A stretch of DNA of 64,000 nucleotides from Streptomyces tirandamycinicus (GTDB taxonomy: Bacteria > Actinomycetota > Actinomycetes > Streptomycetales > Streptomycetaceae): positions 1,665,001-1,729,000 of the forward strand of contig NZ_CP029188.1 in assembly GCF_003097515.1 (NCBI RefSeq), given 5' to 3'. Position 1 is the stretch's first letter. Each line of letters opens with the position of its first letter. The position numbers were made by a program, and so were the translations under genes. Below are positions 24,836 to 33,566 of this stretch, piece after piece. The notes beneath the pieces were generated by a model. It saw only the letters and a list, made by a program, of their open reading frames with translations. It made no database searches and was not told where the DNA came from.

Positions 24836-25555
24836 TCAGTGACCCATGCCCAATCCGCCGTCAACGGGGATGACGGCTCCAGTGATGTACGAGGCGTCGT
24901 CGGAGGCGAGGAACCGCACCGCGGCGGCGATCTCCTCCGGCTGCGCGTAACGGCCGAGCGGGACCTGCGAGACGATGCCCGCACGCTGCTCGTCGGTGAG
25001 CGCCTTGGTCATGTCGGTGTCGACGAAGCCGGGCGTGACGACGTTGAAGGTGATGTTCCGCGAGCCGAGCTCCCGGGCGAGGGACCGGGCGAAGCCCACC
25101 AGTCCGGCCTTGGACGCGGCGTAGTTGGCCTGGCCCGCCGAGCCGAGCAGCCCGACCACGGAGGAGATCAGGACGACGCGGCCCTTCTTGGCCCGCAGCA
25201 TGCCGCGGTTGGCGCGCTTCACCACACGGAACGCGCCGGTGAGGTTGGTGTCGAGGACGGAGACGAAGTCCTCCTCGGACATCCGCATCAGCAGCTGGTC
25301 CCGGGTGACGCCGGCGTTCGCGACGAGCACCTCCACGGCACCGTGCTTCTCCTCGATCTCCTTGTAGGCCTGCTCCACCTGTTCGGCGTCGGTGATGTCG
25401 CAGCGGACGGGCAGGCAGCCCAGCTCGGTGAGCTCCGCCGGCGGCTCGCCGGACCGGTACGTGATCGCGACCTTGTCTCCGGCCGCGGCGAAAGCGCGGG
25501 CGATGGCGAGGCCGATGCCCCGGTTTCCTCCGGTGACGAGAACCGAGCGGCTCAA
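24836..25555 (-). CDS. fabG: 3-oxoacyl-[acyl-carrier-protein] reductase FabG
   Basis: A 239-residue SDR: TGGNRGIGLAIA cofactor loop (8-19), NAG (about 80), Ser in ISSVVGLLG, YAASK (about 146-150), NVVTPGFVDTDM, and the C-terminal PVDGGLGMGH. NADPH-dependent reduction of 3-ketoacyl-ACP. The start is a TTG at 25555 preceded by AAAGGGTGA. First gene of a fabG-fabI operon; a TAGGTT -10-like box is seen about 40 bp upstream on the minus strand. Confidence 0.95.
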   Translation of the reverse strand: MSRSVLVTGGNRGIGLAIARAFAAAGDKVAITYRSGEPPAELTELGCLPVRCDITDAEQVEQAYKEIEEKHGAVEVLVANAGVTRDQLLMRMSEEDFVSVLDTNLTGAFRVVKRANRGMLRAKKGRVVLISSVVGLLGSAGQANYAASKAGLVGFARSLARELGSRNITFNVVTPGFVDTDMTKALTDEQRAGIVSQVPLGRYAQPEEIAAAVRFLASDDASYITGAVIPVDGGLGMGH

Positions 25556-25606
25556 CGGATCACCCTTTCGATAGCGGTCTGATACTGCGAAAACCTATCG
25601 GTACCG

Positions 25607-25622
25607 CCCCCTGTGCAGGGGG
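25607..25622 (-). terminator. short GC hairpin between the anti-sigma gene and fabG
   Basis: CCCCCTG-TG-CAGGGGG. May terminate the gene at 25737-26219 or act near the fabG promoter. Confidence 0.5.
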
Positions 25623-25736
25623 ATCGACCCCTGACAGTGGCGTCGCGGCTGCGCTGTCGGGTCTCTACAGTCTGCTCCTGGTTCCTCCGTGTCCGTGCGA
25701 CCTGCGCCCCGCGGGGTGGCGGACGACGATCCTCGC

Positions 25737-26219
25737 TTAGCCCCGGAGGGGACATACCGGACGCGGATCGGGCGGGACGGGGACCGCGCACTCCGCCCAC
25801 ACCGTCTTGCCGGGCCCCAGCCGGTCGTCGACACCCCAGCGCGCGGCGACGGCCGCGACCACGAGCAGTCCTCGGCCGCCTTCCGCATCCGCGGGGCCCC
25901 GAGCCGCCGTCCCGCAGAGCCCGGGCCGCCCGGGGTGGGTGTCGGACACCTCGACGCGGACGACGCCGGCCGAGCGGTCGTAGCCGAGCCGCAGTTCGAA
26001 GTCGCGCCCGGGGACGCGGCCGTGCAGGACAGCGTTGGCCGCGAGTTCGGCGACGACGAGGGTGACGGTGTCGGACGCGGTACCGCCGTACGGCAGGTGC
26101 CACAGGTCCAGGTGGTGCGCGGCGAGCCGGCGGGCGAGACGGGCCCCACGGCGCGTGGCGGAGAAGCGCTGCACGAACACACTTACGGTAACGGCCTCTT
26201 GGGCGGGTGACGCTGGCAT
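25737..26219 (-). CDS. RsbW-like ATP-binding (anti-sigma/AbaA-type) protein
   Basis: A 160-residue GHKL ATPase of the HATPase_c_2 class: N-box ELAANAVLHG (about 58-67), G1-type VSDTHPGRPG and G2-type GGRGLLVVAAVAARWG. No sensor or dimerisation region, as in anti-sigma factors such as RsbW/SpoIIAB and in many Streptomyces orphan homologues. Divergent from an XRE/DUF397 pair, a combination seen repeatedly in Streptomyces (abaA- and whiJ-like loci) where it affects development and antibiotic production. Longer upstream frames are rejected. Confidence 0.88.
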   Translation of the reverse strand: MPASPAQEAVTVSVFVQRFSATRRGARLARRLAAHHLDLWHLPYGGTASDTVTLVVAELAANAVLHGRVPGRDFELRLGYDRSAGVVRVEVSDTHPGRPGLCGTAARGPADAEGGRGLLVVAAVAARWGVDDRLGPGKTVWAECAVPVPPDPRPVCPLRG

Positions 26220-26387
26220 GCGCCCAGCGTTCCCGGCCCGCCGCCCGCCCCAACAGGCACGACACCCATACACGTGCCGCTGTACCAGTGCACACTCTGG
26301 ACCGGGTGGGTCACCGTGCGTGACCCTGGACGGGTTGGGCGGGGTCGGGCGGGGCGCGAAAGCGTGGGCACGGGAGGCGCGGCGGCG

Positions 26388-27245
26388 ATGAGGACGGACC
26401 ACGGCGGAGGCGGCGGCGGTACGAACGGCGGTGAGGCGGAGCTCTCCGACAGCCTGAGGACCTTCGGCGTCGTCCTGAAGGCACTGCGGGAGGAGTCCGG
26501 CCTGACGCAGGAGGAGTTCGCGCGACGGGTGCGGTACTCGGCCGCGTACGTCGCCAAGATCGAGCAGGGCAAGCGGTTCCCCCCGGCGGACCTGCCCGCA
26601 CGGGCGGAGGAGGTCCTGGGACCGGTCGCGCTCAAGGTCCTCACCGCGGCGGCGAAGAGCCTGACGCGGAGGGCGGGGCTGGCGTCGTGGTTCCGGCAGT
26701 GGGCGGGGGTCGAGGAGGAGGCGCTCTCCCTGTACGCGTACGAGTGCCGGGCGGTACCGGGGTTGCTGCAGCCGGAGGGGTACGTCCGGGCGGTGTTCGA
26801 GCGGCGGTTGCCGCCGGTGTCCGAGGAGCAGATCGAACGCGAGGTCACGGCTCGCCTGGACCGCCAGCAACTCGTGTCCACCATGGAGAACACCGCCTTC
26901 AGCTTTGTCATCGAGCAGAGCATCCTGGAACGACGCATGGGAGGCCCTGAGGTCACCAGGCAGGTCATCGACCGGCTTCTCGACTTGGGCAGGCGACGGA
27001 ACGTCGAGATCCAGATCATGCCCACCCTGCAGGAGGACCACTGCGGCATCGATGGCCAGATGTACCTCGCCGAGACCCCCACCCATCGGTGGATGGGGTA
27101 TACGGAGGGACAGCGGTCAAGCACCCTGATTTCAGCTCCAAAAGACGTCAGTGTCCTGCTCCAACGCTATGGCAAGCTGCGTTCACAGGCCTTGGACTGC
27201 CGGGCTACCGTGAAGCTGCTGGAACAGATGCGAGGAGCGCTATGA
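26388..27245 (+). CDS. WhiJ-like XRE regulator with DUF5753
   Basis: A 285-residue DNA-binding protein: XRE helix-turn-helix (about 20-75; LKALREESGLTQEEFARRV, YVAKIEQGKRFPP) followed by the DUF5753 effector domain (about 95-280; the SLYAYECRAVPGLLQPEGYVR, ENTAFSFVIEQSILERR and QIMPTLQEDHCGIDGQMYLAE blocks, given in parts). Streptomyces encodes dozens of such WhiJ-like repressors, each paired with a small DUF397 protein thought to modulate it. Stop overlaps the first DUF397 start (ATGA). Confidence 0.93.
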   Translation: MRTDHGGGGGGTNGGEAELSDSLRTFGVVLKALREESGLTQEEFARRVRYSAAYVAKIEQGKRFPPADLPARAEEVLGPVALKVLTAAAKSLTRRAGLASWFRQWAGVEEEALSLYAYECRAVPGLLQPEGYVRAVFERRLPPVSEEQIEREVTARLDRQQLVSTMENTAFSFVIEQSILERRMGGPEVTRQVIDRLLDLGRRRNVEIQIMPTLQEDHCGIDGQMYLAETPTHRWMGYTEGQRSSTLISAPKDVSVLLQRYGKLRSQALDCRATVKLLEQMRGAL

Positions 27246-27457
27246 GCACTATCAGAGAGCCGCACTGGTTCAAGAGCAGCTATAGCGGCAGCGAGGGCGA
27301 CAACTGCGTCGAGATCGCCCTGCGTCCCGACGCGGTCCACATCCGCGACTCCAAGGACACGCGCATCCGCCCCCTCGTCGTCACGCCGACGGCGTGGACG
27401 GCGTTCACCGCACTCGCGGCGGGCTCCTACCCGCCCGCCGAGCCCGCGCCGAACTGA
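27242..27457 (+). CDS. DUF397 protein, first copy
   Basis: A 71-residue acidic DUF397 protein: WFKSSYSG (9-16), EGDNCVEIAL (18-27), VHIRDSKD (32-39), ending in VTPTAWTAFTALAAG. Coupled to the XRE gene by an ATGA overlap. DUF397 partners of WhiJ-like proteins are proposed to antagonise the repressor, in a module compared with toxin-antitoxin pairs. It differs from the second copy mainly at both ends. Confidence 0.93.
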   Translation: MSTIREPHWFKSSYSGSEGDNCVEIALRPDAVHIRDSKDTRIRPLVVTPTAWTAFTALAAGSYPPAEPAPN

Positions 27458-27615
27458 TCACCGCTATGAGCACCGAACTGGCCTGGTTCAAGAGCAGCTA
27501 CAGCGGCGGCGAGGGCGACAACTGCGTCGAGATCGCCCTGCGTCCCGACGCGGTCCACATCCGCGACTCCAAGGACACGCGCATCCGCCCCCTCGTCGTC
27601 ACGCCGACGGCGTGG
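27266..27615 (+). repeat. direct duplication: 132-bp blocks, offset 218 bp
   Basis: 27266-27397 and 27484-27615 differ at only two positions; 27291-27397 and 27509-27615 are identical over 107 bp. A recent tandem duplication or gene conversion of the DUF397 gene. Confidence 0.95.
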
Positions 27616-27660
27616 GCGGCGTTCACCGCACACGCGGCGGGCGCCTACCCGGCCCGCTGA
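27466..27660 (+). CDS. DUF397 protein, tandem duplicate
   Basis: A 64-residue copy of the preceding gene, 8 bp downstream. The central 107 bp are identical to the first copy, including silent positions. Both reading frames are intact, so both could be made. Followed by a strong terminator at 27693-27727 that closes the operon. Confidence 0.92.
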   Translation: MSTELAWFKSSYSGGEGDNCVEIALRPDAVHIRDSKDTRIRPLVVTPTAWAAFTAHAAGAYPAR

Positions 27661-27692
27661 GCCGGCTGGGCAGGCGCCGAACCGATCGCTCG

Positions 27693-27727
27693 CGGGCGGG
27701 CACGGAAGTTGGTTCCGTGCCCGCCCG
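27693..27727 (+). terminator. terminator of the XRE-DUF397 operon
   Basis: CGGGCGGGCACGGAA / TTCCGTGCCCGCCCG, 15-bp perfect stem, 5-nt loop, followed by TTTCG. Confidence 0.88.
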
Positions 27728-27838
27728 TTTCGTGCTGCCGCTCGCGGATTTTCCGGCGATCAGGTCCCCGGGTCCGTGATTCACTTCCGCTGACAGTGAC
27801 AGCCCATCGCCGCTGAGCTTCCCGAAGGGACCCCAGTC

Positions 27839-29362
27839 GTGCCCCATGAGATCGATCAGTCATTCCTGGCGCTGCCGCTGCGGGCGCTCGCCGACGCGGC
27901 GCTGGCGCGGGCGCGTTCCCTCGGCGCCCAGCACGCCGACTTCCGGCTGGAGCGGGTGCGCAGCGGCTCGTGGCGGCTGCGGGACGCGAAGCCGGCCGGC
28001 TCGTCCGACACCACCGATCTGGGGTACGCGGTGCGGGTCGTGCACGGCGGGGCCTGGGGCTTCGCGTCCGGTGTCGATCTGACGCCGGACGCCGCCGCCA
28101 GGGTGGCGGGGCAGGCCGTGGCGATGGCCAGGCTGTCGGCGAAGGTGATCGCGGCGGCCGGCTCGGACGAGAGGGTCGAGCTGGCCGACGAGCCGGTGCA
28201 CGCGGACCGCACCTGGGTCTCCTCGTACGAGATCGACCCGTTCGGCGTCCCGGACGAGGAGAAGTCCGCGCTGCTCGCGGACTGGAGCGCGCGGCTGCTG
28301 CGGGCGGACGGCGTGGCGCACGTGGACGCCTCGCTGCTGACCGTGCACGAGAACAAGTTCTACGCCGACACCGCGGGTACGGTCACCACGCAGCAGCGGG
28401 TCCGGCTGCATCCGCAGCTCACGGCGGTCGCGGTGGACGAGACCACCGGCGAGTTCGACTCCATGCGCACCATCGCGCCGCCGGTGGGCCGCGGCTGGGA
28501 GTACCTGACCGGCACCGGCTGGAACTGGGACGCGGAGCTGGAGGAGATCCCGGAGCTGCTGGCCGCCAAGATGCGCGCGCCGGGCGTCGAGGCGGGGACG
28601 TACGACCTGGTCGTGGACCCGTCGAACCTGTGGCTGACGATCCACGAGTCGATCGGGCACGCCACCGAGCTGGACCGGGCGCTGGGCTACGAGGCGGCGT
28701 ACGCGGGCACCTCCTTCGCCACCTTCGACAAGCTCGGGAAGCTCCGCTACGGCTCCGCGGTGATGAACGTGACCGGGGACCGGACCGCTGAGCACGGACT
28801 GGCGACGATCGGGTACGACGACGAGGGCGTGCAGGCGCAGAGCTGGGACCTGGTGCGGGAGGGCACGCTCGTCGGCTACCAGCTCGACCGCCGGATCGCG
28901 CGGCTCACGGACCTCGGCCGCTCCAACGGCTGCGCCTTCGCCGACTCGCCGTCGCACGTCCCGGTGCAGCGGATGGCGAACGTGTCGCTGCGGCCCGAAC
29001 CGGGCGGGCTGTCGACGGAGGACCTGATCGGCGGGGTGGAGCGCGGCATCTACGTCGTCGGGGACCGGTCCTGGTCGATCGACATGCAGCGGTACAACTT
29101 CCAGTTCACCGGCCAGCGCTTCTACCGCATCGAGAACGGCCGGCTGGCCGGGCAGCTGCGCGATGTCGCCTACCAGGCGACGACGACCGATTTCTGGGGG
29201 TCGCTGGAGAAGGTCGGGGGCCCGCAGACGTATGTCCTGGGAGGCGCGTTCAACTGCGGCAAGGCCCAGCCGGGCCAGGTCGCGGCCGTCTCGCACGGCT
29301 GCCCGTCCGCGCTGTTCCGCGGCGTCAACATCTTGAACACCACCCAGGAGGCCGGTCGATGA
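27839..29362 (+). CDS. tldD: TldD metalloprotease subunit
   Basis: A 507-residue TldD-family peptidase. The zinc site HESIGHATELD begins at His269 (HExxxH), with the later GCAFADSPSHVPVQRM and WSIDMQRYNFQFTGQ blocks of the family. TldD and TldE form a heterodimeric protease that degrades unfolded peptides and, in enterobacteria, matures microcin B17. Start GTG 27839. Coupled to the tldE-type gene by ATGA. Cytoplasmic. No ribosomal peptide precursor was noticed nearby. Confidence 0.94.
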   Translation: MPHEIDQSFLALPLRALADAALARARSLGAQHADFRLERVRSGSWRLRDAKPAGSSDTTDLGYAVRVVHGGAWGFASGVDLTPDAAARVAGQAVAMARLSAKVIAAAGSDERVELADEPVHADRTWVSSYEIDPFGVPDEEKSALLADWSARLLRADGVAHVDASLLTVHENKFYADTAGTVTTQQRVRLHPQLTAVAVDETTGEFDSMRTIAPPVGRGWEYLTGTGWNWDAELEEIPELLAAKMRAPGVEAGTYDLVVDPSNLWLTIHESIGHATELDRALGYEAAYAGTSFATFDKLGKLRYGSAVMNVTGDRTAEHGLATIGYDDEGVQAQSWDLVREGTLVGYQLDRRIARLTDLGRSNGCAFADSPSHVPVQRMANVSLRPEPGGLSTEDLIGGVERGIYVVGDRSWSIDMQRYNFQFTGQRFYRIENGRLAGQLRDVAYQATTTDFWGSLEKVGGPQTYVLGGAFNCGKAQPGQVAAVSHGCPSALFRGVNILNTTQEAGR

Positions 29363-30750
29363 GCCCCGTCAGCAAGCCGCACGAGATCGTCGAGCGTGCA
29401 CTGGAACTGTCCACCGCGGACGGCTGTGTCGTCATCGCCGACGAGCACTCCTCGGCCAATCTCCGCTGGGCCGGGAACACCCTCACCACGAACGGCGTGA
29501 CCCGGGGCCGCACCCTCACCGTGATCGCGACCGTGGACGGGACGCAGGGCACCGCGTCCGGTGTGGTGTCCCGGTCGGCCGTGACGGCCGCGGACCTGGA
29601 GCCGCTGGTGCGGGCCGCCGAGGCCGCCGCACGGGCCGCGGGCCCCGCCGAGGACGCGCAGCCGCTGGTGAGCGGCGTCCCGGTGTCGGGTGACTTCACC
29701 GACGCCCCGGCGGAGACCTCCTCGGCCGTCTTCGCGGACTTCGCGCCCGCGCTGGGCGAGTCCTTCGCCCGGGCCCGCGCCGGCGGCCGTGAGCTGTACG
29801 GCTTCGCCAGCCACGAGCTGACCTCCACCTACCTCGGCACCTCCACGGGGGTGCGGCTGCGCCACGACCAGCCCAACGGGACGCTGGAGCTCAACGCGAA
29901 GTCGCCGGACCGCAGCCGCTCGGCCTGGACGGGGCGCTCGACCCGGGACTTCACGGACGTCGACCCGGCGGCCCTGGACGCCGAGCTCGCGACCCGGCTG
30001 GGCTGGGCGCGGCGCCGGATCGAGCTGCCGGCGGGCCGGTACGAGACGCTGCTGCCGCCGACGGCCGTCGCGGACCTGCTGATCTACCAGCTGTGGTCGT
30101 CCTCGGGCCGGGACGCGGTCGAGGGCCGCACGGTCTTCTCCAAGCCGGGCGGCGGCACCCGCATCGGCGAGCGGCTGTCGGAGCTGCCGCTCACCCTCCG
30201 CAGCGATCCGGACGAACCGGGTCTCGAGTGCGCCCCGTTCGTGATCGCGCACTCCTCCGGTGGCGACGCCTCGGTGTTCGACAACGGTCTGGCGGTGCCC
30301 GCGACCGAGTGGGTGCGGGACGGCGCGCTGGAGCGGCTGATCACCACCCGGCACAGCGCGGGCCTGTCGGGGCTGCCGGTCTCCCCCGCCGCGGACAACC
30401 TGATCGTGGACGCGGGCGGTGAGCGTTCGCTGGAGGAGATGGTGGCGTCGACCGGGCGCGGCCTGCTGCTGACGTGTCTGTGGTACATCCGGGAGGTGGA
30501 CCCGGCCACGCTGCTGCTGACCGGGCTGACCAGGGACGGTGTCTATCTCGTGGAGAACGGCGAGGTCACCGGGGAGGTGAACAACTTCCGCTTCAACGAG
30601 TCGCCCGTCGACCTGCTGTCCCGGGCCCAGGAGGCCGGGCGGACGGAGAAGACGCTGCCGCGGGAGTGGGGCGACTGGTTCACCAGGGCGGCCATGCCGG
30701 CGCTGCGCGTCCCGGACTTCAACATGAGCTCGGTCAGCCGGGGAGTCTGA
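29359..30750 (+). CDS. tldE: TldE/PmbA partner subunit
   Basis: A 463-residue PmbA/TldE homologue lacking the HExxxH motif, as expected for the non-catalytic partner. Family blocks: SSANLRWAGNTLTTNGVTRG near the N-terminus, SRSAWTGRSTRDF in the middle, and GLLLTCLWYIREVDPATLLLTG with a C-terminal VNNFRFNESP. It overlaps tldD by 4 bp, so the subunits are made together. Ends in an unusual terminator with a duplicated 3' arm. Confidence 0.93.
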   Translation: MSPVSKPHEIVERALELSTADGCVVIADEHSSANLRWAGNTLTTNGVTRGRTLTVIATVDGTQGTASGVVSRSAVTAADLEPLVRAAEAAARAAGPAEDAQPLVSGVPVSGDFTDAPAETSSAVFADFAPALGESFARARAGGRELYGFASHELTSTYLGTSTGVRLRHDQPNGTLELNAKSPDRSRSAWTGRSTRDFTDVDPAALDAELATRLGWARRRIELPAGRYETLLPPTAVADLLIYQLWSSSGRDAVEGRTVFSKPGGGTRIGERLSELPLTLRSDPDEPGLECAPFVIAHSSGGDASVFDNGLAVPATEWVRDGALERLITTRHSAGLSGLPVSPAADNLIVDAGGERSLEEMVASTGRGLLLTCLWYIREVDPATLLLTGLTRDGVYLVENGEVTGEVNNFRFNESPVDLLSRAQEAGRTEKTLPREWGDWFTRAAMPALRVPDFNMSSVSRGV

Positions 30751-30758
30751 GGCCGGGG

Positions 30759-30820
30759 CTCGTACCTCCGGCCCGGTGGCCGGAGGTACGAGACCGGTGG
30801 CCAGTGGCCGGAGGTACGAG
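30759..30820 (+). terminator. tldE terminator with duplicated 3' arm
   Basis: CTCGTACCTCCGGCC (30759-30773) pairs perfectly with GGCCGGAGGTACGAG at 30778-30792; an identical second copy of that arm lies at 30806-30820, allowing two alternative hairpins. Confidence 0.8.
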
Positions 30821-31028
30821 GCCGGGGCCGTCCCGGGCCGGGGGGCCTCCGGGGCCGACGCGTCCGAGGCCCGGCCGCCACCGGCCCGGCCACCTCTGCC
30901 CGGCGCCCCCGGCCCGGCCGCCGCCGGGGCGAGCGCGCGTCCGGGCCCCCGGGCGAAAACCGTAGACTGCAGGATGCCCCTCGGGGCGACCACCACCCTC
31001 TTCCCACTGTTCGAGGAGAACCGGAACC

Positions 31029-32297
31029 GTGACGGACATCGTCGACGAGCTGAAGTGGCGCGGGCTGTTCGCCCTGTCCACCGACGAGGACGCTTTGCGC
31101 AAGGCGCTCGCGGACGGTCCCGTCACGTTCTATTGCGGATTCGACCCGACCGCGCCCAGCCTGCACGTCGGGCATCTGGTGCAGGCGCTCACCATGCGCC
31201 GGCTGCAGCAGGCGGGACACCGCCCGCTGGCCCTGGTGGGCGGGGCGACGGGCCAGATCGGCGACCCCAAGCCGACGGCCGAGCGCACCCTGAACGACCC
31301 GGAGACCGTCGCGGCCTGGGTGGAGCGGGTCCGCGCCCAGATCGAGCCGTTCCTGTCCTTCGAGGGCGACAACGCAGCGGTCATGGTCAACAACCTGGAC
31401 TGGACGGCGGGCATGTCCGCCATCGAGTTCCTGCGGGACATCGGCAAGCACTTCCGCGTCAACAAGATGCTGACGAAGGACTCGGTCGCCCGCCGGCTCG
31501 AGTCCGACCAGGGCATCAGCTACACGGAGTTCAGCTACCAGCTGCTGCAGGGCATGGACTTCCTGGAGCTGTACCGGCGCCACGGCTGCACCCTGCAGCA
31601 GGGCGGCAGCGACCAGTGGGGCAACCTGACCGCCGGGCTGGACCTGATCCACCGCCTGGAGCCGCACGCGAACGTGCACGCGCTCGCCACTCCGCTGATG
31701 ACCAAGGCGGACGGCAGCAAGTTCGGCAAGACCGAGGGCGGCGCGGTCTGGCTGGACCCGGAGATGACGACGCCGTACGCGTTCTACCAGTTCTGGCTGA
31801 ACGTGGACGACCGCGATGTCGCCCGGTACCTGCGGATCCTCAGCTTCCGGAGCCGGGCGGAGCTGGAGGAGCTGGAGCGGCTCACCGAGGAGCGCCCGCA
31901 GGCCCGCGCCGCGCAGCGGGCGCTGGCCGAGGAGCTGACGACGCTGGTGCACGGCGCCGGCCAGTGCGCCGCCGTCATCGCCGCGTCCAAGGCGCTGTTC
32001 GGCCAGGGCGAGCTGGGGGAGCTGGACGAGGCGACCCTCGCGGCGGCGCTGTCCGAGCTGCCGCACGCGCGGGTGGCCGAGCCGGGCCCGGTGGCGGACC
32101 TCTTCGCGGAGGTGGGGCTGATGGCGAGCAAGTCGGCCGCCCGCCGCACCATCAAGGAGGGCGGGGCCTACGTGAACAACGTGAAGGTGGCCGCCGAGGA
32201 CGCGGTCCCGGCCGCGGGCGAACTGCTGCACGGGCGCTGGCTGGTGCTGCGTCGCGGCAAGAGGAATTTGGCCGCGATCGAGGTCACGGGCGGCTGA
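31029..32297 (+). CDS. tyrS: tyrosyl-tRNA synthetase
   Basis: A 422-residue class I aminoacyl-tRNA synthetase. HIGH-type motif HVGH at 46-49, tyrosine pocket in [13 protein letters not shown] and [15 protein letters not shown]-type loop KFGKT at 231-235, and a C-terminal S4 RNA-binding domain (about 355-420; [18 protein letters not shown]). GTG 31029 start. Charges tRNA-Tyr; essential. The 280-bp upstream region carries the tldE terminator but I see no clear T-box specifier hairpin. Confidence 0.97.
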   Translation: MTDIVDELKWRGLFALSTDEDALRKALADGPVTFYCGFDPTAPSLHVGHLVQALTMRRLQQAGHRPLALVGGATGQIGDPKPTAERTLNDPETVAAWVERVRAQIEPFLSFEGDNAAVMVNNLDWTAGMSAIEFLRDIGKHFRVNKMLTKDSVARRLESDQGISYTEFSYQLLQGMDFLELYRRHGCTLQQGGSDQWGNLTAGLDLIHRLEPHANVHALATPLMTKADGSKFGKTEGGAVWLDPEMTTPYAFYQFWLNVDDRDVARYLRILSFRSRAELEELERLTEERPQARAAQRALAEELTTLVHGAGQCAAVIAASKALFGQGELGELDEATLAAALSELPHARVAEPGPVADLFAEVGLMASKSAARRTIKEGGAYVNNVKVAAEDAVPAAGELLHGRWLVLRRGKRNLAAIEVTGG

Positions 32298-32336
32298 GGC
32301 CGCGCCCGGGGCACGGCCCGGGGCGTCACACGACGC

Positions 32337-32371
32337 GGCGGCCGGGCGGGACGCGCTCCCGCCCGGCCGCC
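32337..32371. terminator. hairpin after tyrS
   Basis: GGCGGCCGGGCGGGA / TCCCGCCCGGCCGCC, 15-bp stem, 5-nt loop, between convergent tyrS and the GlsB-type gene. Confidence 0.88.
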
Positions 32372-32460
32372 GTTCGTCCGTCGCTCTCTGTCTGCCGGTC
32401 CCTGGCTCTCCGTGGGCCGGTCCGTGGCCAAAGGGCCCGGCCGGCGCACGGCGCGGTCCG

Positions 32461-32736
32461 TCAGGCCACCTTCTTCCTGCCGCGGACGGCGATGTAGAGC
32501 ATGTCGCCGACGCCGACGACGACCAGGGCGGCGATGATCTGCAGGGCGTGGCGGCCCCAGTCGATACCGGGGGTCTCCCCGATCCCGAAGGCTCCCGCGA
32601 GGGCGTTCCCGACGATGCCCCCGATGATGCCGAAGATCGTGATGAGCCAGAGCGGACTGTGCTGCTTCCCCGGCAGGATCGCCTTGGCGATCAACCCCAG
32701 CACGAATCCGACGATGATCGCCCACAACCAGCCCAT
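32461..32736 (-). CDS. GlsB/YeaQ/YmgE-family stress membrane protein
   Basis: A 91-residue protein with three hydrophobic helices (about 2-20, 28-50 and 64-84), starting MGWLWAIIVGFVLGLIAKAI and containing the glycine-rich GIIGGIVGNALAG segment typical of the transglycosylase-associated (GlsB/YeaQ) family. GGGAGG 6 nt upstream of the ATG. These small membrane proteins are induced by envelope or acid stress in other bacteria; function not defined. Confidence 0.9.
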   Translation of the reverse strand: MGWLWAIIVGFVLGLIAKAILPGKQHSPLWLITIFGIIGGIVGNALAGAFGIGETPGIDWGRHALQIIAALVVVGVGDMLYIAVRGRKKVA

Positions 32737-32949
32737 GGCTGCCTCCCGCTTTCGGATCGACGTGAGCAGTTACGGACAGTTTCGACGCATCCGCCAGAGG
32801 GCGCATGTCGGACCGTGGTCCGTGCGGTACGGGACGCCGCCGCCGGCCGGACACGGGGCCCGGTCTCGAATGCGGCGGAACCGCGGCGTACCGTGGAAGA
32901 AGGTGCGCGCCGGGGAGGGCCCGGCGCGGCGGTTGAGCGGCGGAACGAC

Positions 32950-33372
32950 ATGCGGATGCACAAGGAGACCGAGGTCTTCCGGATCACCGGCGCCCGGCAG
33001 GGTCTGGCCGAGGATGTGCGCCGCCGCCAGCGCCGGTACGTCATCTCCATGTCCATCCGCACCCTCGCGGTGGTCCTGGCCGCGGTCCTGTGGAACGTCG
33101 AACGGCATGTGGCGATCGTGGCGCTCGTCCTGGGAGCCACCCTGCCGTACATCGCCGTGGTGATCGCCAATGCGGGCCGGGAGAGCGCCCCGAAGCCCCT
33201 TGCCACGTTCGTGCCGGCGCCCACCCGGCCGGCCCTCGGGAGCGGCACTCCGGCGCCGCGACCGGCGCCGGAGGACGCGGCGCACCTCGGGCACGCTGTG
33301 CGGACGCCCGCCGAGGACGGTACGGAGCACCGGGCGCAGGAGGCGCCGGAACGGGAGTACGGGCGCGGCTGA
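32950..33372 (+). CDS. DUF3099 membrane protein
   Basis: A 140-residue protein with the DUF3099 core: VFRITGARQGLAEDVRRRQRRYVISMSIRT followed by two helices (about 38-54 and 58-75, LPYIAVVIANAGRE), then a disordered Pro/Ala/Glu-rich tail. I chose ATG 32950 because the conserved region begins a few residues later; the frame extends upstream but is not supported. Function unknown. Confidence 0.82.
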   Translation: MRMHKETEVFRITGARQGLAEDVRRRQRRYVISMSIRTLAVVLAAVLWNVERHVAIVALVLGATLPYIAVVIANAGRESAPKPLATFVPAPTRPALGSGTPAPRPAPEDAAHLGHAVRTPAEDGTEHRAQEAPEREYGRG

Positions 33373-33476
33373 ACGGCGCGGCCGCCGGCACATGCACCGA
33401 GAAGCTCAGGAAAAGCTCAGATCAATCATGAAGTTCCGGTGCACCACGGACCGTTCCCCGTGACATACTGCCAGTG

Positions 33477-33543
33477 CGCTCCGCATCCCCCGTCGGAGCG
33501 ACGGACCGACGCCGGGCAGCTCCCCCCGTGGCTGCTCGGCGTC
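33477..33543 (+). promoter_or_regulatory. two-hairpin leader upstream of the 86-residue gene
   Basis: Hairpin 1 CGCTCCG / CGGAGCG (33477-33500) and hairpin 2, a 13-bp stem with one G-T pair (33508-33520 / 33531-33543). A -10-like CATACT just upstream would place both in the 5' leader of the gene at 33567. Alternatively the second is the DUF3099 terminator. Confidence 0.5.
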
Positions 33544-33566
33544 GCGGCGTTGTGGACAATGATCCG

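Noticed and set aside
27839..30750. tldD-tldE as part of a ribosomal peptide cluster
   Set aside because: No precursor, leader peptide, cyclodehydratase or radical-SAM maturase is adjacent; housekeeping role is more likely.
30821..31028. Possible T-box leader upstream of tyrS
   Set aside because: No specifier hairpin, T-box sequence or antiterminator could be recognised; the region is a GC-rich spacer.
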